From NCBI GenBank assembly GCA_964022665.1, contig CAXIDF010000018.1, positions 25,558-89,557 of the forward strand: 64,000 nucleotides of DNA. The letters run 5' to 3'. The position numbers were made by a program, and so were the translations under genes. This DNA comes from Haliea sp964022665. GTDB lineage: Bacteria > Pseudomonadota > Gammaproteobacteria > Pseudomonadales > Halieaceae. Of the stretch, positions 15,926 through 24,679 are shown one piece after another (positions within the stretch are counted from its first letter, which is position 1; the number at the start of each line of letters is the position of its first letter). The notes under the pieces are model-generated. The model worked only from the letters and a program-made list of their open reading frames with translations, was not told the DNA's origin and did no database searches.

Positions 15926-17283
15926 TGCTGCACCCCCTGCAGTTGTCCCAGCTCGAAATCGGACACCGGCTGTCGCGCGGGGTCGTCCCGATCAAACAGC
16001 AGTGCGCCGTCGACAAAAACCAGATCTGCCTTGCTGTAGACGCTGAACGGATTGCCGCTCCACACCACCACATCGGCCATTTTTCCGGGAGCCAGGCTGC
16101 CGGTCATCGACTCGATGCCCAGGGAGCGTGCGGCGTTGGCGGTGATCCAGCCAATGGCGTGTTCCGGTTCAATGGCCATGCCTGCCCGGCGGCCCTTGCC
16201 CATGGCCTTGGCGGCCTCCTGATTGAGCCGCTGGATACCTTCTGCAGAGTCCGAGTGCACCACAGCGCAGCCCCCCGGCGGGCGGTCAACGAGGGCGATG
16301 TTCTCCTGTATGCCGTCATAAGCTTCCATCTTGAAGCCCCACCAGTCGGCCCAGAGTGCGCCGCACACCTGCTTTTCCGCCAGTTCATCGGCAATCTTGT
16401 AGGCTTCCACGGCGTGGTGGAAGGTCCCGATGCGATAGTCGAACTCCTCCGCTAGCGACAGGATGGTCATCATTTCGTCGGCGCGGTAGCAGTGCATGTG
16501 GATAATGATCTCACCCTCAAGCACGCCGGCCAGGGTTTCCAGCTTGAGGTCACGTAGTGGCGCGGTGGCATCTTCGTCACCGGCTTCAACCTGGGCGTCA
16601 TAGCGCTCCCACCGGTCGATATAGTCGCGGGCTGCAATCCATTCGGCACGGTAGTGCGCCACGTTGCCCATACGGGTGGAAGGCGGCTTGTTGCGCTGCC
16701 CATACACTTGCTTGGGGTTTTCCCCACAGGCCATTTTCAGACCGTAGGGTGCCCCGGGGAACTTCATGCCCTGATAGCTGGTGCTGTACACGTTCTTCAG
16801 GGTGACGCCGCGGCCACCGAACAGGTTGGCAGAACCGGGCAGAATCTGCAGGGACGTCACCCCCCCGGCGAGGGCCCTGCCGAATCCCGGGTCCTGTGGC
16901 CAGACGCTGTGTTCCGCCCAGATGTTGGCGGTAACCGGGTCGCTCATTTCATTGCCGTCCTGATGGGCGTCGACGGACGGACTCGGATAAACACCGAGAT
17001 GTGAATGCACGTCAATCAGCCCCGGTGTCACCCAGCGCCCGGTGGCGTCGATTTCCCGGGTGCCGGGCGACACATCCCCCTGGCCCACCCATTCGATTTT
17101 CCCGGCGGCCATCAACAGGTCCGCCTGTTCCAGGCGCTGCCCGTCCCCGGTGAGCACGGTAGCGTTGCGCAGCAGGGTGGGCTGTGACGCGACAGGGGTA
17201 TATGTGGAAGGAAAAGCGGTTGCTGCTTGCAGGGTACAACTGGTCACGAGCAATACAAGCGCTGCACAGGCCTGTTTCAGCAT
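15922..17283 (-). CDS. Secreted amidohydrolase (imidazolonepropionase-like), metal ligands intact
   Basis: A 453-residue exported hydrolase. The signal peptide covers MLKQACAALVLLVTSCTLQA. The metal site is complete: GLIDVHSHLGVY gives the HxH, later histidines occur in IIHMHCYRADEM and GTFHHAVEAYK, and the catalytic aspartate lies in VVHSDSAEG. The C-terminus has GKMADVVVWSGNPFSVYSKAD. Relatives include periplasmic metal-dependent peptidase-like amidohydrolases, so a dipeptide or cyclic amide substrate is plausible but unproven. I chose the ATG at 17283; an in-frame ATG 24 codons upstream would put a basic stretch before the signal peptide. First gene of a two-gene unit with the degenerate paralogue. 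Confidence 0.85.
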   Translation of the reverse strand: MLKQACAALVLLVTSCTLQAATAFPSTYTPVASQPTLLRNATVLTGDGQRLEQADLLMAAGKIEWVGQGDVSPGTREIDATGRWVTPGLIDVHSHLGVYPSPSVDAHQDGNEMSDPVTANIWAEHSVWPQDPGFGRALAGGVTSLQILPGSANLFGGRGVTLKNVYSTSYQGMKFPGAPYGLKMACGENPKQVYGQRNKPPSTRMGNVAHYRAEWIAARDYIDRWERYDAQVEAGDEDATAPLRDLKLETLAGVLEGEIIIHMHCYRADEMMTILSLAEEFDYRIGTFHHAVEAYKIADELAEKQVCGALWADWWGFKMEAYDGIQENIALVDRPPGGCAVVHSDSAEGIQRLNQEAAKAMGKGRRAGMAIEPEHAIGWITANAARSLGIESMTGSLAPGKMADVVVWSGNPFSVYSKADLVFVDGALLFDRDDPARQPVSDFELGQLQGVQQ

Positions 17284-17372
17284 GTGGTTGGCTCCAGTGT
17301 GGTGAAAGGGGCGCTTTCTACCAAACTGCAGGCGAAGTTTCCAGTGCGTTGGCATGCAACTGTGACGAAGGT

Positions 17373-18884
17373 TCAGTCTCGCTCACGCCACAGCGTGTGG
17401 TAGACAACCAGCATCATCAATAGAAGCAATGCGCAGGCGGCCAGTACCGGTCGCGGTCCGTAGGTCGCCGCCGGTGTGCTGCCCAGCATGACGTGGGCTT
17501 CACCGCTGAGCAGCGCTTCTTCGAACTGGGGGCTGCGCTGCTGTATGTGGCCCTGATGGTCGATGATTGCAGACACGCCATTATTGGTGCCCCGCAACAG
17601 GTAACGGCCCGTTTCCAGTGCTCGCATGCGCGCCATCTGCAGGTGCTGCAGGGGGCCGATGGAGGCGCCAAACCAGCTGTCGTTGCTGATGGTAACCAGT
17701 AGATCGGCGTTGCGCGCGCTGCGTGCCACCAGGCCGGGATAGACGATTTCATAGCAGATGAAAGGCGCCACCCGAACCCCGGCGGCCAGCAGCAGGCTCT
17801 GGCCCGGCGGGCCTGCGGAAAAGCTCGACATGGGCATATCGAAGAAGGCGATGAGCCCGCGCAACCAGCTTTCCAGTGGGACGTATTCCCCGAAGGGCAC
17901 CAGACGCTGTTTGTGGTACACGCCGCTGCCGGCGCCAAGCGCCACAATGCTGTTGAAGTACGCGCTGTCGCCGGCCTCACGCCAGGGGATACCGGTGATC
18001 AGCGTGCCGTCCTGCCGGGCAAAGTCCTCGGCAACCGGATCGAGGTAATCGCGTGCCTGCTGGTAGAAGCGGGGCAGGGCGGATTCCGGCCACACGACAA
18101 TGTCATGCCCCCTCTGCGCCGCGATAGCGCGACTGTACTGCTCCAGAATCCGCGGATAGTGCGCTGGCCGCCATTTCAGGGCCTGCGGGATGTTGGGTTG
18201 ATAGAGCGCCACGCGCAGTGGTTGCTCGGTTGCGGGGACCACCCACTCCACCGCACCGAGTGTGCGCCCGCCCAACCAGAGGATGCCGAGCACGGTGAGA
18301 TAGGTCAGCAGGCCGGCGGGTTTCGGGTTGCGCCAGGCCAGGAACAGGCAGGCACCGCTGACGGCTACCGCAAATGACAGCCCGTACACGCCGACCGCGG
18401 GAGCCCACCCGGCCAGCCAGGTATCCAGGTGAGCGTAGCCCAGGTAAAGCCACGGAAAGCCCGTGAGTAGCCAGCTGCGCAGGCCCTCAAAAAGCACCCA
18501 GAGCGCGCCGAAGCCGACCAGCATGCCGCCCGGCAGGGGCCTGATCCAGCGCGTGTAGCACCAGGCAAACAGGCTGTGCAGCAGCGCCAGGCCGGCACAG
18601 AACAGCGCCGTGAGCAGTGCGGCCAGGGGCACGCTGGCATAGCCGTACACATGGATGCTGACGTAAACCCAGGAGACGCCGCTGCCGAACAGGCCGAGTC
18701 CGAACAGCCAGCCACGCCACAGGGCCTGGCGCGGTGAGCAGGTGCTGAGGAGATAGCAGTACAGCGCACAGCTGGCTATGCCCGCCGGCCACAGGTCGAA
18801 GGGTGCGAACGACAGTGTGACCAGGCCACCGGCCAGCAGTGTCAGTAGTGTGATCCAGGCCGGGCGCAGCCCGTTTTCAGGCAT
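17373..18884 (-). CDS. lnt: Apolipoprotein N-acyltransferase
   Basis: Lnt adds the third acyl chain to lipoproteins at the periplasmic face of the inner membrane. The 503-residue protein has a membrane N-terminal part of about six helices and a nitrilase-type domain. The catalytic triad is visible: glutamate in VVWPESALP, lysine in YHKQRLVPFGEY and cysteine in PFICYEIVYP. A final helix lies near the C-terminus. The start is 3 bases after the corC stop. It is the last gene of miaB-ybeZ-ybeY-corC-lnt, the usual gammaproteobacterial order. Confidence 0.96.
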   Translation of the reverse strand: MPENGLRPAWITLLTLLAGGLVTLSFAPFDLWPAGIASCALYCYLLSTCSPRQALWRGWLFGLGLFGSGVSWVYVSIHVYGYASVPLAALLTALFCAGLALLHSLFAWCYTRWIRPLPGGMLVGFGALWVLFEGLRSWLLTGFPWLYLGYAHLDTWLAGWAPAVGVYGLSFAVAVSGACLFLAWRNPKPAGLLTYLTVLGILWLGGRTLGAVEWVVPATEQPLRVALYQPNIPQALKWRPAHYPRILEQYSRAIAAQRGHDIVVWPESALPRFYQQARDYLDPVAEDFARQDGTLITGIPWREAGDSAYFNSIVALGAGSGVYHKQRLVPFGEYVPLESWLRGLIAFFDMPMSSFSAGPPGQSLLLAAGVRVAPFICYEIVYPGLVARSARNADLLVTISNDSWFGASIGPLQHLQMARMRALETGRYLLRGTNNGVSAIIDHQGHIQQRSPQFEEALLSGEAHVMLGSTPAATYGPRPVLAACALLLLMMLVVYHTLWRERD

Positions 18885-18887
18885 GAA

Positions 18888-19733
18888 TCAGCCGCCCAGG
18901 GGCCGCATGCGCAGGCTGTGGATCTTGCGCTGATCGGCGTTGATGACCTTGAACTCGAAGTTCTCGATGCAGGTGACTTCGTTGCGTGCGGGCATGTGCC
19001 CGAAGGCCTGGATAACCAGGCCGCCGATGGTATCGAACTCCTCGTCGCTGAAGGTGGTGCGGAAGTGTTCGTTGAAATCCTCGATGGGCGTCAGTGCCTT
19101 GATAAAGTAGTCGCCCTCGCCGATGGTGCGGATGAAGTGGTCCTCATCCACGTCGGTCTCGTCTTCGATGTCGCCGACGATTTCCTCCAGCACGTCTTCA
19201 ATGGTCACCAGGCCGGCAACACCGCCATATTCATCAATGACGATGGCCATGTGGTTGCGGTTTTCGCGGAATTCGCGCAGCAGCACGTTCAGCCGCTTGC
19301 TCTCCGGTACCACCACCGTGGGGCGCAGCAGCGTTTCCATGCGGAACTCACTGTGATCCTTGTTGAGGAGTTCCGGCAACAGGTCCTTGGCCAGCAGGAT
19401 GCCCTGGATATCGTCAGGGCTCTCACCGATCACCGGATAGCGCGAGTGGGCGGAGTTAATAATCTGCGGCAGGATCTCCTCCAGCGTTGACTCCGCCTTG
19501 ATCACCACCATTTGCGCGCGTGGAATCATGATGTCGCGCGCCTGCATGTCGCTGACTTTCATGGCGCCTTCCATGATGCTACGTGCATCCTGGTCGATAA
19601 CCTCGTTTTCGGCGGCGATGGCGAGAACGCCTTCCAGGTCGCGGCGATTGTGCGGTTCCGATGAGAACAGCAAGGCTATTTTCTCGAGCCAGGAGCGGTC
19701 TCCGGGCTCGCTGCCAAATCGATCTTCGCTCAT
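18888..19733 (-). CDS. corC: CorC/YbeX-type CBS-domain protein
   Basis: A 281-residue cytosolic protein with two CBS domains (about residues 70-190, including MIPRAQMVVI and VIDEYGGVAGLVTIEDVLEEIVGD) and a C-terminal CorC_HlyC transporter-associated domain (residues 200-280). CorC/YbeX is linked to magnesium and cobalt efflux and to ribosome-related stress in E. coli. The start overlaps the ybeY stop by 4 bases. Its position between ybeY and lnt is standard. Confidence 0.93.
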   Translation of the reverse strand: MSEDRFGSEPGDRSWLEKIALLFSSEPHNRRDLEGVLAIAAENEVIDQDARSIMEGAMKVSDMQARDIMIPRAQMVVIKAESTLEEILPQIINSAHSRYPVIGESPDDIQGILLAKDLLPELLNKDHSEFRMETLLRPTVVVPESKRLNVLLREFRENRNHMAIVIDEYGGVAGLVTIEDVLEEIVGDIEDETDVDEDHFIRTIGEGDYFIKALTPIEDFNEHFRTTFSDEEFDTIGGLVIQAFGHMPARNEVTCIENFEFKVINADQRKIHSLRMRPLGG

Positions 19734-20212
19734 GGGGTGACGGGCTCCTCGGAGACAGTGTCTGGGTAGGGGCAGGGGAATCCCAGTGTGGCCAGGATGG
19801 CCGTTTCCAGGTTTTCCATCTCGGTGGCTTCAGCCTCGCAGGTGTGGTCGTAGCCCAGCAGGTGCAGCGCGCCGTGCACGGCCATGTGGGCCCAGTGTGC
19901 GGCGGCGGGTTTGCCCTGTTCAGCGGCTTCCCGGGCGACCACAGGGGCGCAGATGACGATATCGCCCAGCAGCGGCAGCTGCAGGCTCTCCGGCAGGTCG
20001 GCGGGAAAGGACAGCACGTTGGTGGGCCCCGGCTTGCCGCGGTAACTCTGGTTGAGTTGTGCCATTTCCTCTGCGCCCACCAGGCGCAGGCAAAGTTCCG
20101 CAGTGGCACTACTGGCGCGCCCCTGCAGGGTGGTTTGCAGCCAGTGCCTTAAGTCGTCCTCCTCGGGAACCGGCTCGGTACAGGCGGTCTGGATGTCGAT
20201 GTGGCTGTTCAT
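19730..20212 (-). CDS. ybeY: Endoribonuclease YbeY
   Basis: A 160-residue YbeY, a metal-dependent RNase needed for 16S rRNA 3' maturation and ribosome quality control. The three zinc histidines are in HGALHLLGYDH (H-x3-H-x5-H), and the upstream conserved block YRGKPGPTNVLSFP is present. It overlaps ybeZ at its start and corC at its end by 4 bases each, so the three genes are translated as one unit. Confidence 0.95.
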   Translation of the reverse strand: MNSHIDIQTACTEPVPEEDDLRHWLQTTLQGRASSATAELCLRLVGAEEMAQLNQSYRGKPGPTNVLSFPADLPESLQLPLLGDIVICAPVVAREAAEQGKPAAAHWAHMAVHGALHLLGYDHTCEAEATEMENLETAILATLGFPCPYPDTVSEEPVTP

Positions 20213-21252
20213 GGCCGGGTCTTGTCGAGCGGTGTCGCCCTGTCCTCGTAGGCATCGTAGGCTTCAACAATACGCTGCACCATGGGGTGGCGCACCACAT
20301 CCTTGTTGCCGAACCAGGTGAAGCCGATACCCTCGACATCGGCGAGGATGTTGCCTGCATGGGTCAGGCCGGACTGAATGCCCTTGGGCAGGTCAATCTG
20401 GGTGGCGTCTCCGGTGATCACCGCCGTGGAGCCGAAGCCGATGCGGGTGAGGAACATTTTCATCTGCTCACGCGTCGTGTTCTGGGCTTCGTCGAGAATA
20501 ATGAAGGCGTTGTTCAGCGTGCGGCCGCGCATGAAGGCGAGCGGCGCCACTTCGATAATATTGCGCTCGATGAACTTGTTCACCGTTTCAAAGCCGAGCA
20601 TTTCGTACAGGGCGTCGTACAGCGGGCGCAGGTAGGGGTCGATTTTCTGGCTCAGGTCGCCGGGCAGGAAGCCCAGCTTCTCGCCGGCCTCTACAGCCGG
20701 GCGCACCAGCAGGATGCGTCGCACGCGCTCCTCCAGCAGCGCTTCCACGGCGCAGGCGACCGCGAGATAGGTCTTGCCCGTGCCGGCCGGCCCGATGCCG
20801 AAATTGATATCATGCTGCTTGATGGTGCGCACGTAGCCCTGCTGGTTCTTGCCGCGGGGTTTTACCGACGCACGCTTGGTGCGAATAACCTGAATGGCCT
20901 CAATGGGAGCGCCTGCGGGGTCTTCGGCCAGCATCTCGATTCCCGCCTGCTGCAGTTGCAGGTGCAGTGACTCCGGGCTCAAGCCAACGCCCTGGCAAAC
21001 CTCGCTATACAGGTTTTCCAACAGGCTGCGGCCGGCATTGACCGCGCCGGGCGGCCCGCTGAGCAGGAACTGGTTGCCGCGGGCTGCAATACTGATGCCC
21101 AGGCGGGACTCGATCTGGCGCAAATGGCCGTCGAACTGGCCGCAGAGCATGGCCAGATGGCGGGTGTCATTCGGTTCCAGGGTGAGGCTTGACTGTGTCG
21201 ACTCGGGGGTCGGAGATTCGCTGTTCAAATCGCTCGCGGGCCGCTTGGGCAT
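20209..21252 (-). CDS. ybeZ: PhoH-like ATPase YbeZ
   Basis: A 347-residue PhoH-family ATPase. Residues 1 to about 110 form a KH-like N-terminal region. The PhoH core has Walker A (GPAGTGKTY) and Walker B (AFIILDEAQN), followed by GDATQIDLP. YbeZ partners with YbeY and is thought to act in RNA metabolism. The stop overlaps ybeY by 4 bases. It lies 35 bp downstream of miaB on the same strand. Confidence 0.94.
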   Translation of the reverse strand: MPKRPASDLNSESPTPESTQSSLTLEPNDTRHLAMLCGQFDGHLRQIESRLGISIAARGNQFLLSGPPGAVNAGRSLLENLYSEVCQGVGLSPESLHLQLQQAGIEMLAEDPAGAPIEAIQVIRTKRASVKPRGKNQQGYVRTIKQHDINFGIGPAGTGKTYLAVACAVEALLEERVRRILLVRPAVEAGEKLGFLPGDLSQKIDPYLRPLYDALYEMLGFETVNKFIERNIIEVAPLAFMRGRTLNNAFIILDEAQNTTREQMKMFLTRIGFGSTAVITGDATQIDLPKGIQSGLTHAGNILADVEGIGFTWFGNKDVVRHPMVQRIVEAYDAYEDRATPLDKTRP

Positions 21253-21287
21253 GTGGTCATGGGTTTAAGGATATACGGCTGTGCCGA

Positions 21288-22640
21288 CTAGTCAACCGCG
21301 CGCAACAGCGGCGCCTGTGCCAGCTGGCCACGCAGTGAGTTCGGCAGCGCGTCGACAATCTCGAGGTCGGCAAATGCGCCGATCAGGCTGCGGTCGGTGC
21401 AGTGAAAATTCACCACCCGGTTGTTCTCGGTCCGGCCCTGCAGTTCGCCCGGGTCCTTTTTTGAGACACCGGTGACCAGCACGCGCTGCACCGTGCCCAC
21501 CATACGGCGGCTGATGGCCTGCGCTTCCTGCAGAATACGCGATTGCAGAATCTGCAGGCGCTGCTTCTTGGTGGCCTCATCGGTGGTGTCGGGCAGCTCC
21601 GAGGCGGGTGTGCCGGGGCGCGCGCTGTAGACGAAGCTGAAAGACGTATCGAACCCGATATCTTCAACCAGCTTCATGGTGGCGGCGAAATCCGTTTCGG
21701 TTTCGCCCGGGAAGCCGATAATGAAATCGGAGGAAATGCTGATATCCGGGCGAATGCGCCGCAACCGGCGAATCTTCGACTTGTATTCCAGTGCTGTATG
21801 GCCGCGCTTCATGGCCATGAGAATACGGTCCGATCCGCTCTGCACGGGCAGGTGGAGATGGTCGACCAGTTGCGGAATTTCGGCGTAAGCGTCAATCAGG
21901 GCATCGCTGAACTCGACCGGGTGCGAGGTGGTGTAGCGGATACGCTCAATGCCGGGAACACGCGCCACCAGGTGCAACAGCTCGGCAAAATCCACGACCT
22001 CACCGAGGTGGTTGGCACCCCGGTAGGCGTTCACGTTCTGCCCAAGCAGGTTGACCTCGCGTACGCCCTCGCCGGCGAGGTGTGCCACTTCAGCGATAAC
22101 ATCGTCCACGGGGCGCGACACTTCTTCGCCGCGGGTATAAGGCACCACGCAGAACGTGCAGTACTTGCTGCAGCCCTCCATGACCGACACAAACGCGGTG
22201 GGCCCTTCGACACTGGGCTCCGGCAGGCGATCGAATTTTTCGATTTCCGGGAAGCTGACATCGACTACCAGGGTGCCTCCGGGGCCGCGCTGCTCCATCA
22301 TTGCGGGCAGCCGGTGCAGGGTTTGCGGCCCGAAGACGAGGTCGACATACGGCGCGCGCTTGCCGATCTCGGCCCCCTCCTGGCTGGCGACACAGCCGCC
22401 CACGCCGATGATCAGGTCGGGATTCTTCTGCTTCAGGTTCTTCCAGCGGCCCAGCTGGTGGAAAACCTTTTCCTGGGCTTTTTCACGAATCGAGCAGGTA
22501 TTGAGCAGCAGGACATCCGCTTCTTCAGGGTTGTCCGTGGGCGTGAGACCGTGGCTGGCCTGCAGCAGATCGCGCATGCGCGCGGAGTCATACTCGTTCA
22601 TCTGGCAGCCGTGGGTCTTGATGTACAGCTTTTTGCTCAC
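21288..22640 (-). CDS. miaB: tRNA-2-methylthio-N6-dimethylallyladenosine synthase MiaB
   Basis: MiaB is a radical-SAM methylthiotransferase acting on A37 of tRNAs. The 450-residue protein has the N-terminal cluster cysteines (THGCQMN, NTCSIR, GGCVA), the radical-SAM CxxxCxxC in CSKYCTFC, and a C-terminal TRAM domain (about 380-445). I start at GTG 22640 (VSKKLYIKTHGCQ), which has GAGG just upstream and matches the family N-terminus. A second in-frame GTG lies six codons earlier at 22658. It heads the ybeZ-ybeY-corC-lnt run. Confidence 0.95.
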   Translation of the reverse strand: MSKKLYIKTHGCQMNEYDSARMRDLLQASHGLTPTDNPEEADVLLLNTCSIREKAQEKVFHQLGRWKNLKQKNPDLIIGVGGCVASQEGAEIGKRAPYVDLVFGPQTLHRLPAMMEQRGPGGTLVVDVSFPEIEKFDRLPEPSVEGPTAFVSVMEGCSKYCTFCVVPYTRGEEVSRPVDDVIAEVAHLAGEGVREVNLLGQNVNAYRGANHLGEVVDFAELLHLVARVPGIERIRYTTSHPVEFSDALIDAYAEIPQLVDHLHLPVQSGSDRILMAMKRGHTALEYKSKIRRLRRIRPDISISSDFIIGFPGETETDFAATMKLVEDIGFDTSFSFVYSARPGTPASELPDTTDEATKKQRLQILQSRILQEAQAISRRMVGTVQRVLVTGVSKKDPGELQGRTENNRVVNFHCTDRSLIGAFADLEIVDALPNSLRGQLAQAPLLRAVD

Positions 22641-22698
22641 TGAGCCTCGTCGGCGCACCGCGGTCGGTTTCTGGCCGGTTGTTGTAAAAAGGGGGTGA

Positions 22699-22704
22699 AT
22701 TATA
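22699..22704 (-). promoter_or_regulatory. Probable -10 element for the miaB operon
   Basis: The minus strand reads TATAAT, a perfect -10 hexamer, about 58 bases before the miaB GTG. No convincing -35 lies at 16-18 bp. It sits within an imperfect dyad (GGGGGTGAAT at 22691-22700 and ATTCACACCCC at 22708-22718), which might bind a regulator. Confidence 0.45.
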
Positions 22705-22841
22705 CAGATTCACACCCCGGAAACCTAGCCAGCCCGGGTGGCAGATAGTGGTAATTTGTGCCGGGAGTGGTAACATCGCCTCCCCCCGGTTTTAGCGCAC
22801 TTGCCGCGGAGCCGCCCGGCGCAACGCCTCACGAGGACAGC

Positions 22842-23186
22842 ATGGCCAACCAACCTGTGTACAAGGTGATTTTCCACAACGCGAACCAGGTGTTCGAAGT
22901 GTTCGCGCGCCAGATCTACCAGAGCGACATGTGGGGCTTCATCGAAATCGAGGAGTTCGTCTTCGGCGAGCGTTCACAGATTCTTGTCGACCCCAGTGAG
23001 GAAAAGCTGAAGCATGAGTTCAGCGGGGTCAAACGCAGTTACATCCCCCTGCAGGCGATTATTCGTATCGACGAGGTGGACAAGGAAGGCACGGGCAAGA
23101 TATCCGAGGCCGCCCCCGGTTCACGCAGCAACGTGACCGCCTTCCCCGTGCCCGGCATGCAGCCCCACCACAGCGGCGACGACTGA
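22842..23186 (+). CDS. DUF1820 family protein
   Basis: A 114-residue soluble protein with no signal peptide or membrane helix. It begins MANQPVYKVIFHNANQVFE and continues through VDPSEEKLKHEFSGVKRSYIPL, a pattern I recognise as DUF1820, a short proteobacterial family of unknown function. The C-terminal 25 residues are low-complexity. The ATG at 22842 follows ACGAGGA at proper spacing. It is convergent with the class Ic aminotransferase gene. Confidence 0.75.
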   Translation: MANQPVYKVIFHNANQVFEVFARQIYQSDMWGFIEIEEFVFGERSQILVDPSEEKLKHEFSGVKRSYIPLQAIIRIDEVDKEGTGKISEAAPGSRSNVTAFPVPGMQPHHSGDD

Positions 23187-23236
23187 CCGCAGGCAGTACG
23201 CCCGCCACTGCGTGGCAGGCGCCCTGACACTCCCTT

Positions 23237-24514
23237 CTAGCGGCCCAGCCGCTGCTTGATCGACGCGATTTTCACGCACAACACGAACACGTCCACGCTC
23301 GCCTGTACATCGTCCTGCGCCGGGAAGCTGGGTGAGAGCCTGATATTGCGGTTGTCCGGGTCCTTGCCGTAGGGAAAGGTGGCACCGGCCGGTGTGAGCT
23401 TCACACCGACGTTACCCGCGAGTGCCACAATCTCTGATGCCAGCCCCGGCAGCGCGTCGAAAGAGACAAAGTAGCCGCCCTGCGGGGTCGTCCAGCTGCC
23501 CATGCCACTGCCGGCCAGTTCTCGCTCGAGCGTACCGAGTACCGCATCGAAACGCGGCTTGAGCAGTGCCGCATGTCGGCTCATGTGGGCGCTGAGGGTC
23601 TCACTGTCCTTGAGGAATCGCACGTGACGCAACTGATTGACCTTATCGGGGCCGATAGTCTGGAACGCGAGGTGGGCCCGGAAGGCGGCGAGGTTGCGCT
23701 CGCTGCTGCCGACGAACGCAACACCCGCGCCGGCGAAGGTGATCTTGGAGGTGGACCCGAACTGGAAAATGCCGTCCATAGTCCCGAGCTCACGCGCGTG
23801 GGCGGCGATGCTGTCCAGAGTGGGGGCGTCATCCCCCAGGGTGTGTACCGCGTAGGCGTTGTCCCACATGACGATAAAGTTGGCAGACGCGACCTGCGGC
23901 AGGCGCGCAAGGCGCTCTACTGTATCCGCGCTGTAGACGCAGCCGGTGGGGTTGGAGAAGCGGGGTACACACCAGATGCCCTTGATATCAGCATCGGCCG
24001 CAACCAGCGCCTCTACCTGGTCCATATCCGGGCCTGAGTCGAGCAGACGCACAGGGATCATCTCGATGCCGAGGTATTCACACACGGAGAAGTGGCGGTC
24101 GTAACCGGGTACCGGGCACAGGAACTTCACCTGTGCCTGATTGCCCCAGGCGGATTCCGCGCCGCGCAGGCCCTCGCGCAGGGCGAAGTCCACGACCTGG
24201 TACATGAGGGTCAGGCTGCTGTTGCCGCCGACCAGCGTTTCCTCCGGCGCCGTACCCAACACCTCGGCAAACAGGGCGCGCGCCTCCGGCAGGCCCTCGA
24301 GGCCACCGTAGTTGCGAGCATCACTGCCGTCCGCCGCGCGGTAGTTGCCATCCAGGATGCCGTCCAGTGCGTCGGAGAGGGCAACCTGTGCCGCGCTGGG
24401 TTTGCCGCGGGTGAGGTCCAGGTTAAGGTTTTTCGCTGCCAGTGCGTCGTACTGTTCGTGGAGATCGGCAAGCGCAGCGCGCAGCTCGGCTTCAGTGGCC
24501 TTGTCAATATGCAC
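23237..24514 (-). CDS. Class Ic aminotransferase (aspartate aminotransferase type)
   Basis: A 425-residue PLP enzyme. It is close to the AspT-type subgroup (PF12897) known from Corynebacterium. Shared blocks are LDLTRGKPSAAQ, ARNYGGLEGL, CPVPGYDRHFSVCEYLG, PRFSNPTGCVYS and WDNAYAVHTL. The PLP lysine is in STSKITFAGAG. The likely reaction is aspartate plus 2-oxoglutarate to oxaloacetate plus glutamate, though some members have broader specificity. It is monocistronic and divergent from lon, with a 165-bp gap. A second, unrelated aspartate/aromatic aminotransferase is at 40165-41361. Confidence 0.87.
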   Translation of the reverse strand: MHIDKATEAELRAALADLHEQYDALAAKNLNLDLTRGKPSAAQVALSDALDGILDGNYRAADGSDARNYGGLEGLPEARALFAEVLGTAPEETLVGGNSSLTLMYQVVDFALREGLRGAESAWGNQAQVKFLCPVPGYDRHFSVCEYLGIEMIPVRLLDSGPDMDQVEALVAADADIKGIWCVPRFSNPTGCVYSADTVERLARLPQVASANFIVMWDNAYAVHTLGDDAPTLDSIAAHARELGTMDGIFQFGSTSKITFAGAGVAFVGSSERNLAAFRAHLAFQTIGPDKVNQLRHVRFLKDSETLSAHMSRHAALLKPRFDAVLGTLERELAGSGMGSWTTPQGGYFVSFDALPGLASEIVALAGNVGVKLTPAGATFPYGKDPDNRNIRLSPSFPAQDDVQASVDVFVLCVKIASIKQRLGR

Positions 24515-24613
24515 TGTGGACTCCTGTGTCAGTCGTGCGGTTTGAAGTGCGATTCAACTGTCGCCAGTATACTCCCAGCGCCGGCCGCTGAAAAATGGCT
24601 CTGTGGCTGCTCT

Positions 24614-24641
24614 CTTGAAATACCGCGCGCCGAGCCCATAT
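24614..24641 (+). promoter_or_regulatory. Sigma-32 (heat-shock) promoter of lon
   Basis: CTTGAAA at 24614-24620, a 14-bp spacer, and CCCATAT at 24635-24641 match the E. coli RpoH consensus (CTTGAAA, 13-15 bp, CCCATNT) at every fixed position. The element ends 38 bp before the lon ATG. Lon is a classic member of the heat-shock regulon, so the assignment is strong. Confidence 0.92.
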
Positions 24642-24679
24642 CTGGCGGATACCCCAGCAGTTGAAACAGGCAGGCAAGC

